A stretch of DNA of 64,000 nt from Gordonia tangerina. Its GTDB lineage: Bacteria > Actinomycetota > Actinomycetes > Mycobacteriales > Mycobacteriaceae. The position numbers were made by a program, and so were the translations under genes. Below are positions 58,468 through 64,000 of this stretch, one piece after another. The stretch lies in NCBI RefSeq assembly GCF_021556435.1, contig NZ_JAKGCU010000008.1, forward strand, positions 62,001-126,000, written 5' to 3'. Each line of letters starts with the position of its first letter. The stretch's first letter is position 1. The notes under the pieces were generated by a model. It was given only the letters and a program-made list of their open reading frames with translations. It made no database searches and was not told the DNA's origin.

Positions 58468-59597
58468 CCACTCATGCCCTGACCGCGACCATCGATCTCG
58501 GCGCGATCGCCCACAACGTCGACGTCCTGCGTACCGCCGCGGGCGCCGATGTGCTGGCAGTGGTGAAAGCCGACGCCTATGGACACGGGGCGGTACCCGT
58601 CGCCCAGGCCGCGCTGGCCGCTGGCGCCGCCGAACTCGGGGTGGCCCACATCACCGAAGCCCTCGCGCTGCGCCGTGCCGGTGTCGACGCCCACCTCACC
58701 GCATGGCTACACGCACCCGACGCCGATTTCGTATCCGCCATCGAGCACGACATCGACATCGCGGTGTCCTCGACGCGTCAACTGGACTCGGTGGTGGCGG
58801 CAGCCGAACGACTGTCGCAACCGGCCACCGTCACGGTCAAGGTCGACACCGGACTCAACCGCAGCGGGGTGGCGGCCGATGAATGGCCGGACTTCAGTGA
58901 GGTCCTCGGCAAAGCCCGTGCCGGCGGGGCCGTCGCGGTGCGTGCGATCATGTGCCATCTCGCGCGTGGCGACGAGCCCGAACATCCGCTCAATTCCGAG
59001 CAGGCACGACGACTCGACGACGCAGCCGCCGACCTGCGCCGGCTCGGCGCCGGTCCCGAGGTCACCCATATCGCGAATTCTCCTGCGGCGCTGACCCGTC
59101 CGGACCTCGCGCGCGATCTGGTGCGTCCGGGCATCGCCCTCTACGGCCGTAGCCCGATCCCCGAACGCGGTGACTTCGGGCTCGTGCCGGCGATGACGCT
59201 GACGGCTCAAGTGGCGCTGGTCAAGAAACTCGCTGCCGGACAAGGTGTTTCCTACGGACACACATTCGTGGCGCAACACGACACGATGATCGCGGTGCTA
59301 CCCGCCGGATATGCCGACGGCGTGCCCCGCCTGCTGTCCGGTCGCTTCCAGGTCGCGATCAACGGGCGGCTCTTCCCCGGCATCGGACGAGTCTGCATGG
59401 ACCAGTTGGTGATCGACCTCGGACCCGACGGAGGTGGGGTGCGCGAGGGCGACGTGGCCGAGCTGTTCGGCACCGGACGGACCGGCGGGCCGACGGCCGG
59501 CGACTGGGCCGACGCCATCGGCACCATCGATTACGAGATCGTCAGCGGTATCGGGTCGCGTGCCGTACGCCGCTACGTGGGTGATGTCGATGAGTAG
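58464..59597 (+). CDS. alr: alanine racemase
   Basis: Alr makes D-alanine for peptidoglycan. The 377-residue PLP enzyme has the PLP lysine in AVVKADAYGHG near residue 34, KVDTGLNRSGV near 128, the catalytic tyrosine in VSYGHTF near 262 and LPAGYADGVPRLLS near 280. The ATG at 58464 overlaps the nnr stop; an in-frame ATG nine bases upstream is also possible. Its location upstream of tsaE/tsaB matches mycobacterial gene order. Confidence 0.97.
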   Translation: MTTHALTATIDLGAIAHNVDVLRTAAGADVLAVVKADAYGHGAVPVAQAALAAGAAELGVAHITEALALRRAGVDAHLTAWLHAPDADFVSAIEHDIDIAVSSTRQLDSVVAAAERLSQPATVTVKVDTGLNRSGVAADEWPDFSEVLGKARAGGAVAVRAIMCHLARGDEPEHPLNSEQARRLDDAAADLRRLGAGPEVTHIANSPAALTRPDLARDLVRPGIALYGRSPIPERGDFGLVPAMTLTAQVALVKKLAAGQGVSYGHTFVAQHDTMIAVLPAGYADGVPRLLSGRFQVAINGRLFPGIGRVCMDQLVIDLGPDGGGVREGDVAELFGTGRTGGPTAGDWADAIGTIDYEIVSGIGSRAVRRYVGDVDE

Positions 59598-60720
59598 ATC
59601 CGAGCGATTCGGTTGGCTCGCCGGGGTCACCGGCGTCGGGGCGATCGGTGCGGTCGCAGCCGGTGGGGTGGCCCGCAACGCGGCACGACGACGTGGGTCC
59701 GCGCGGGTCGATCCATTTGCCGGCGTGGACTTCACCACGATCTACGACGACGACGCGACCACGGTGACCGCCGACGACGGCGTATCGCTGGCCGTGCGCA
59801 CCGTCGTCACCGGTCCGGGGCGCGAGGACCCCTCGATCGAACCCGACCTCACCGTGGTGTTCGTCCACGGCTTCAGCCTGCGGATGGCGAGTTGGCATTT
59901 CCAGCGCTATGCGCTGGAGGCATGGTGGTCGCAGCGGACGGTCCGCATGGTCTTCTTCGATCACCGTGGACACGGGCGTAGCGATCCGGCGCCGTCGGAG
60001 ACGTGCACGATCACCCAGCTCGCCGACGACATCGCCGCGGTGATCCGATCGGTGGCCCCGCGCGGGCCCATCGTGCTGGTCGGACACTCGATGGGCGGTA
60101 TGTCTGTGATGGGCCTGGCTCGCCGTGACCCGGCACTATTCGGGCCGGACGGTCGCGTCACCGGGGTGGCGCTCATCGCGACCGCGGCGCGCGGCATCAC
60201 CGAGGCGGGACTCGGTGAGGGCTTGCACAATCCGCTCGTCGGCGCCTTCCGCGTGTCTGTGCGTCACGTCCCCGCGCTGGTCCGCGCCGGTCGCGGAATC
60301 ACCCGGCAGGCGCTCGAACCCGTCCTGGTCGCCGCGAGTTTCGGCACCGACTTCTACAGCCCGAACGCGGGTCGTGCAGTCGAGAAGATGATCCAGAACA
60401 CACCGATCGAGACGCTCGTGGACTTCCTGCACGCTCTGGAGGACCACGATGAGACGACGGCGTTTCCGATTCTGGCGCATGTTCCGTCGGTGGTGGTGTG
60501 CGGCAACCAGGATCGGCTCACGCCGCTGCCGAGGTCGGTGCGCATGTACGCCGAGCTCGGTCCCGATTCACGCCTCGTCGTGGTGGATGGTGCCGGGCAC
60601 ATGGTGCCGATGGAGCGGCCGGAGGAAGTGACCGAGGCCATCGCCGACCTGGTGGAGCGGGCCCGGGCCGCCGCCCCCCAGCCACACCGCCGATGGTGGC
60701 GAAAGCTGATGGCGCGGTGA
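59590..60720 (+). CDS. membrane-associated alpha/beta hydrolase
   Basis: The 376-residue protein has an N-terminal hydrophobic anchor (WLAGVTGVGAIGAVAAGGVA, about 9-28) and an alpha/beta-hydrolase core with VFVHGFSLRMASW near 93, FFDHRGHGRSD near 123, the nucleophile elbow VLVGHSMGGMSVMG near 165 and the catalytic His in DGAGHMVPMERPEE near 340. The substrate is unknown. Its start lies inside the alr 3' end, and its stop overlaps tsaE. The ATG at 59584 is an alternative. Confidence 0.88.
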   Translation: MSRSERFGWLAGVTGVGAIGAVAAGGVARNAARRRGSARVDPFAGVDFTTIYDDDATTVTADDGVSLAVRTVVTGPGREDPSIEPDLTVVFVHGFSLRMASWHFQRYALEAWWSQRTVRMVFFDHRGHGRSDPAPSETCTITQLADDIAAVIRSVAPRGPIVLVGHSMGGMSVMGLARRDPALFGPDGRVTGVALIATAARGITEAGLGEGLHNPLVGAFRVSVRHVPALVRAGRGITRQALEPVLVAASFGTDFYSPNAGRAVEKMIQNTPIETLVDFLHALEDHDETTAFPILAHVPSVVVCGNQDRLTPLPRSVRMYAELGPDSRLVVVDGAGHMVPMERPEEVTEAIADLVERARAAAPQPHRRWWRKLMAR

Positions 60721-61178
60721 GCGAATCGACTCGACCCGCCACTGCAGGCGAACGGACACTGCCCGAGGTCGACGACACCGAGGCACTCGGCCGCGAACTC
60801 GCGGCGCAGTTGCAGGCAGGCGATCTGGTGATCCTGGACGGTCCACTCGGTGCCGGCAAGACCGCGATGACCAGGGGCATCGCGGCAGGTCTGGGGGTGA
60901 TCGGACGGGTGTCATCGCCCACGTTCATCATCGCCCGGGAACACCGGGCCGCGCTGCCGGGACGGCCCGGCCTGATCCACGTCGACGCCTACCGGCTCGG
61001 CGGCCTCGACGAACTCGACGCCCTTGATCTCGATACCGATCTCGCGGATTCGGTGATCGTGGTCGAGTGGGGCGGGGGGGTGGCCGAACGTCTGGTCGAG
61101 CGTCACCTCCTGGTGCGCCTGCGGCGCGAACCGGAGTCCGAGGTGCGTAGCGCGGCATGGGAATGGGTGGAGCACTGA
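60717..61178 (+). CDS. tsaE: tRNA threonylcarbamoyladenosine biosynthesis ATPase TsaE
   Basis: The 153-residue protein has the P-loop DGPLGAGKTAMTRG near residue 40, SSPTFIIAREH near 66 and the HVDAYRL and VVEWGG blocks of TsaE. It assists the TsaB-TsaD complex that installs t6A at tRNA position 37. The GTG at 60717 overlaps the hydrolase stop (GTGA), and its stop shares one base with the tsaB start. Confidence 0.96.
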   Translation: MSESTRPATAGERTLPEVDDTEALGRELAAQLQAGDLVILDGPLGAGKTAMTRGIAAGLGVIGRVSSPTFIIAREHRAALPGRPGLIHVDAYRLGGLDELDALDLDTDLADSVIVVEWGGGVAERLVERHLLVRLRREPESEVRSAAWEWVEH

Positions 61179-61879
61179 TGTACATACTCGCGATCGACAC
61201 CTCCACCGACGCAGTCGTCGCCGGTGTCGCGGCGCTTCGGGGAGCCGACGCCACCGAAGAGGTGCTCGCCGAACGGCAGGTGACCGACGGTCGGCGGCAT
61301 GCCGAGATCCTCACCAGCCTCGTCGGCGAAACCCTGGACGAGGCCCGCGTGGCCCGCAGTCAACTCGACGCCGTGGTGGTGGGTTGCGGTCCGGGGCCGT
61401 TCACCGGACTGCGGGTCGGGATGGCCACCGGGGCGGCATTCGGCGACGCGTTGGGCGTGCCGGTGCACGGGGTGTGTTCACTCGATGCGATCGCCGCAGC
61501 GCAGATGTCGCAGACCTCCGCGTCGTCGCTGTTGGTGGTCACCGACGCGCGGCGCCGCGAGATCTATTGGGCTACTTACGATCAGGGCAGGCGGACGGCC
61601 GGCCCCGCAGTGGCGCCGCCCGGCGAGGTCGTCGCCGATCTCGCCGACATGCCGATCGATGTCGTCGTCGGTTCACCGACCCACGCGGGGCTGTTCGATC
61701 GGCCGGTCGGCGCGGCGTCGGTGCCGTCGGTGGCCGGACTGGTGACGGTGGCACGCGCCGACTTGTCGGGCAGCATGCCCCCGGCGGCGCTGGTGCCCCT
61801 GTACCTGCGGCGACCGGACGCGGTGGAACCCAAGCGGCGCCGACCCGCCGACCCGCAGCGACAGGAGTTGGCCCGGTGA
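61178..61879 (+). CDS. tsaB: tRNA threonylcarbamoyladenosine biosynthesis protein TsaB
   Basis: The 233-residue ASKHA-fold protein starts YILAIDTSTDAVVAG and shows VGCGPGPFTGLRVGMATG near residue 66. It is the inactive partner of TsaD. The ATG at 61178 is preferred over upstream in-frame codons because it follows GGGTGGAG and gives the family N-terminus. The start overlaps the tsaE stop by one base. Confidence 0.95.
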   Translation: MYILAIDTSTDAVVAGVAALRGADATEEVLAERQVTDGRRHAEILTSLVGETLDEARVARSQLDAVVVGCGPGPFTGLRVGMATGAAFGDALGVPVHGVCSLDAIAAAQMSQTSASSLLVVTDARRREIYWATYDQGRRTAGPAVAPPGEVVADLADMPIDVVVGSPTHAGLFDRPVGAASVPSVAGLVTVARADLSGSMPPAALVPLYLRRPDAVEPKRRRPADPQRQELAR

Positions 61880-62382
61880 CGACCTCGGAACTGATCGTCG
61901 ACGCCCTCGAACACCCGGACATCCCGCGTTGCGCGGCGTTGGAGAAGCTGATGTTCGCCGACGACTCTCCCTGGCCGGCGACTGCTTTCCGTGCCGAGCT
62001 GAATGCGCCGTACAACCGGTACTTCGCTGCGCGCGAACAACCCGGTGGCCCGGTCGTCGGCTACGCGGGCATCTCCACGCTCGGGTCGCCGGGGGATCTC
62101 GAGTGTGAGATCCACACCATCGCGGTGGCGCCGACCCATCGCGGTCGCGGATACGGGCGCGCGTTGCTCGCAGCGCTGCTCGCGGTGGCCGACGAGTGCG
62201 GTGCGTCCGTCTACCTGGAGGTGCGTACCGACAACGACACCGCGATCGCCCTGTACGAGGGCACCGGTTTTGTCCGGTCCGGCGTGCGCCGCAACTACTA
62301 TCAGCCGTCCGGCGCCGACGCGTACACGATGATCCGCCCGGCGAGCGGAGTCACGTTGCAGCAGACCGGGGGTGCGCAATGA
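61876..62382 (+). CDS. rimI: ribosomal-protein-alanine N-acetyltransferase RimI
   Basis: The 168-residue GNAT protein has the acetyl-CoA motif [18 protein letters not shown] near residue 80 and [18 protein letters not shown] near 115. RimI acetylates the N-terminal alanine of S18 and possibly other proteins. It lies between tsaB and tsaD as in mycobacteria and overlaps both (GTGA and ATGA junctions). Confidence 0.92.
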   Translation: MTTSELIVDALEHPDIPRCAALEKLMFADDSPWPATAFRAELNAPYNRYFAAREQPGGPVVGYAGISTLGSPGDLECEIHTIAVAPTHRGRGYGRALLAALLAVADECGASVYLEVRTDNDTAIALYEGTGFVRSGVRRNYYQPSGADAYTMIRPASGVTLQQTGGAQ

Positions 62383-63431
62383 TCGTGATGGGTATCGAGA
62401 GTTCCTGCGACGAGACCGGCGTGGGCATCGTCGAGTGGACGCGCGACGGCATGGGCGACGGTGGACGCGGTACGGCGAGGTTGCTTGCCGACGAGGTGGC
62501 ATCCAGCGTCGACGAACATGCGCGCTTCGGTGGCGTGGTACCCGAGATCGCGTCCCGGGCACATCTGGAGGCCATCGTGCCGACCATGCAGCGCGCCCGG
62601 GAGGCGGCTGGTGTCGACCGGCCCGACGCGATCGCGGTCACGATCGGCCCGGGGCTGGCCGGGGCGTTGCTGGTCGGGGTGGCCGCGGCCAAGGCGTACG
62701 CGCTGGCCTGGGACGTCCCGTTATATGCGATGAATCATCTCGGCGGCCATGTGGCGGTGGACACCCTCGAGCACGGCCCGATGCCCGAGTGTGTGGCGCT
62801 GCTCGTCTCGGGTGGACACACCCACCTGTTGCACGTCACCGACCTGGCACGTCCCATCACGGAGCTGGGCACCACCGTCGACGACGCGGCGGGGGAGGCG
62901 TTCGACAAGGTGGCGCGATTGCTCGACCTCGGGTTTCCCGGCGGTCCGGCGCTGGACCGGGCGGCGGCCCACGGCGACCCGCAGGCCGTCGGCTTCCCCC
63001 GCGGGATGACCGGTCCCCGTGATGCGCGCTACGACTTCTCGTTCAGCGGCCTCAAGACCGCTGTCGCCCGCCACGTGGAGAAATGTGAGCGGCAGGGCAC
63101 CGCGGTGTCGATTCCCGATGTCGCCGCATCGTTTCAGGAAGCGGTCGCCGACGTGCTGACGATGAAGGCGGTGCGGGCGTGCACCGATCTCGATGTCGAC
63201 ACCCTCGTTCTCGGGGGTGGTGCCACCGCCAACTCGCGCATCCGGTCGCTGGCCCAGGAGCGCTGCGCGGCCGCCGGGATCACCTTGCGAGTACCCAAGC
63301 CGCGCCTATGCACCGACAACGGCGTCATGATCGCCACCCTCGGAGCGCACGTGATCGGTGGTGGGGCAGAGCCCTCGCCACTGACCGTGGCCACAGACCC
63401 GGGAATGTCGGTGCAGGTCAGTCAGCTCTGA
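62379..63431 (+). CDS. tsaD: tRNA N6-adenosine threonylcarbamoyltransferase TsaD
   Basis: The 350-residue protein starts with [12 protein letters not shown] and has the metal-binding HLGGHVAV near residue 122, [12 protein letters not shown] near 145, [13 protein letters not shown] near 225 and [12 protein letters not shown] near 280. It transfers the threonylcarbamoyl group to A37 of ANN-decoding tRNAs. It is the last gene of the translationally coupled tsaE-tsaB-rimI-tsaD run. Confidence 0.97.
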   Translation: MIVMGIESSCDETGVGIVEWTRDGMGDGGRGTARLLADEVASSVDEHARFGGVVPEIASRAHLEAIVPTMQRAREAAGVDRPDAIAVTIGPGLAGALLVGVAAAKAYALAWDVPLYAMNHLGGHVAVDTLEHGPMPECVALLVSGGHTHLLHVTDLARPITELGTTVDDAAGEAFDKVARLLDLGFPGGPALDRAAAHGDPQAVGFPRGMTGPRDARYDFSFSGLKTAVARHVEKCERQGTAVSIPDVAASFQEAVADVLTMKAVRACTDLDVDTLVLGGGATANSRIRSLAQERCAAAGITLRVPKPRLCTDNGVMIATLGAHVIGGGAEPSPLTVATDPGMSVQVSQL

Positions 63432-63465
63432 GCGATCAGATCGGACTTTCGCAGCCTCCGCCCTT

Positions 63466-63504
63466 GAGTGCTGGCACTCTCGTGTATAGAGTGCTAGTGG
63501 CACT
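63466..63504 (+). promoter_or_regulatory. CIRCE operator (HrcA site) overlapping the groES promoter
   Basis: CTGGCACTC at 63471-63479 and GAGTGCTAG at 63489-63497 are separated by nine bases, matching the CIRCE consensus with minor changes. Extra half-sites (GAGTGC at 63466-63471 and GCACT at 63500-63504) create overlapping palindromes. A TATAGA at 63485-63490 lies inside, so HrcA binding would block the promoter under non-stress conditions. Confidence 0.9.
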
Positions 63505-63613
63505 GTGATGAAGCCTCGTACACCCGCGACGGCGGGGTTTCGGCCCAGGGCCAATGAACGTGCAATTCGATTCATCGTTCAACAACTCAGTACGAAAGTT
63601 GAGGAACCACATC

Positions 63614-63913
63614 GTGGCGAGCGTGAACATCAAGCCGCTTGAGGACAAGATCCTGGTGCAGGCCGTGGAGGCAGAGACGACCACCGCGTCCGGTCTGGTC
63701 ATCCCGGACACCGCCAAGGAGAAGCCGCAGGAAGGCACCGTCATCGCCGTTGGCGAGGGCCGGGTCACCGAGCAGGGTAACCGCGTCCCCGTCGACGTCA
63801 AGGAAGGCGACACCGTCATCTACAGCAAGTACGGGGGCACCGAGATCAAGTACGCCGGCGAGGAGTACCTGATCCTCTCGGCGCGCGACGTGCTGGCCGT
63901 CATCGGCAAGTAA
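63614..63913 (+). CDS. groES: co-chaperonin GroES
   Basis: The 99-residue protein [15 protein letters not shown]... has the mobile loop region [20 protein letters not shown] (residues ~16-35) and the C-terminal [13 protein letters not shown]. It caps GroEL. The GTG at 63614 follows GAGGA. The transcript has a leader of about 115 bases after the CIRCE/promoter element. groEL would be expected just beyond the window end. Confidence 0.97.
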   Translation: MASVNIKPLEDKILVQAVEAETTTASGLVIPDTAKEKPQEGTVIAVGEGRVTEQGNRVPVDVKEGDTVIYSKYGGTEIKYAGEEYLILSARDVLAVIGK

Positions 63914-63939
63914 GACCCACGAGCACTTCGTGAGTCTCC

Positions 63940-63970
63940 CGCCCCGGTGCCCTCGTCGGGCGCCGGGGCG
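63940..63970 (+). terminator. hairpin downstream of groES
   Basis: CGCCCCGGTGCC (63940-63951) pairs with GGCGCCGGGGCG (63959-63970), 12 pairs with one G-U and a seven-base loop, 27 bases after the groES stop. If groEL follows, it could attenuate or process the groESL transcript rather than end it. Confidence 0.55.
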
Positions 63971-64000
63971 GAGCCATTTCTCCCGCGATTCCCCGGATCG

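Overview
The window is high-GC actinobacterial chromosome from the order Mycobacteriales, most like Gordonia or a close relative. The evidence is mycothiol S-conjugate amidase (mca), a short-chain Z-isoprenyl diphosphate synthase, a DesA2-type acyl-ACP desaturase, a lipid-droplet-type protein and ESX-4 (type VII secretion) core genes. Gene order follows two blocks known from Mycobacterium tuberculosis: positions ~2.8-40.6 kb match the greA/mca to lytB2 block (Rv1080c-Rv1110), and ~40.6-64 kb match the ESX-4/rplM to groES block (Rv3449-Rv3418c). The two blocks are far apart in M. tuberculosis and meet here between ispH and mycP4. No tRNA, rRNA, CRISPR array, prophage or complete insertion sequence was seen.

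Layout: 0-12.8 kb holds a membrane glycosyltransferase-like protein and a divergent PAP2 protein, greA, a VUT-family transporter, DUF4307, mca with two co-translated genes, a GNAT and an SGNH hydrolase. It continues with a histidine phosphatase coupled to a fused amidinotransferase/ornithine aminotransferase, which is divergent from an Lrp/AsnC regulator. 12.8-17.7 kb holds a type I DAHP synthase behind an aromatic-rich leader peptide and attenuator, a PepSY-type remnant, a Tat-exported PhoD phosphatase, a hemolysin III protein and the Z-prenyl synthase. 17.7-23 kb is an accessory island: a DUF222/HNH gene, two 210-bp direct repeats, and a MocR regulator divergent from an NAD(P)-binding/AhpD-like pair. 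23-29 kb holds coaA, a DUF885-like metallopeptidase, glyA, desA2 and phoH2; phoH2 has a strongly structured leader and an overlapping small ORF. 29-40.6 kb holds an L,D-transpeptidase-like protein, a PIG-L deacetylase with fumC, a frameshifted AbiEi/DUF559-type gene flanked by short repeats, a class I fumarase, glpX, DUF4245, xseB/xseA, a lipid-droplet-type protein and ispH.

40.6-49 kb holds the ESX-4 core (mycP4 and eccD4 on the minus strand; eccC4 and an Rv3446c-family protein on the plus strand). eccB4 and esxT/esxU are absent from their usual positions. From 49 kb the genes run on the plus strand with 1-4 base stop/start overlaps: rplM-rpsI-glmM-HAD, then an EspC-like/WXG-like/coiled-coil trio, an Rv3438-like protein, glmS, nnr, alr, a hydrolase, tsaE-tsaB-rimI-tsaD, and CIRCE-controlled groES. 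These link ribosome assembly, UDP-GlcNAc and D-alanine supply for peptidoglycan, metabolite repair, tRNA t6A synthesis and the chaperonin.

The most notable observations are the aroF attenuator, the phoH2 leader with its overlapping small ORF, the amidinotransferase-aminotransferase fusion, the incomplete ESX-4 locus with a nearby EspC-like/WXG-like pair, and several long palindromes and direct repeats.
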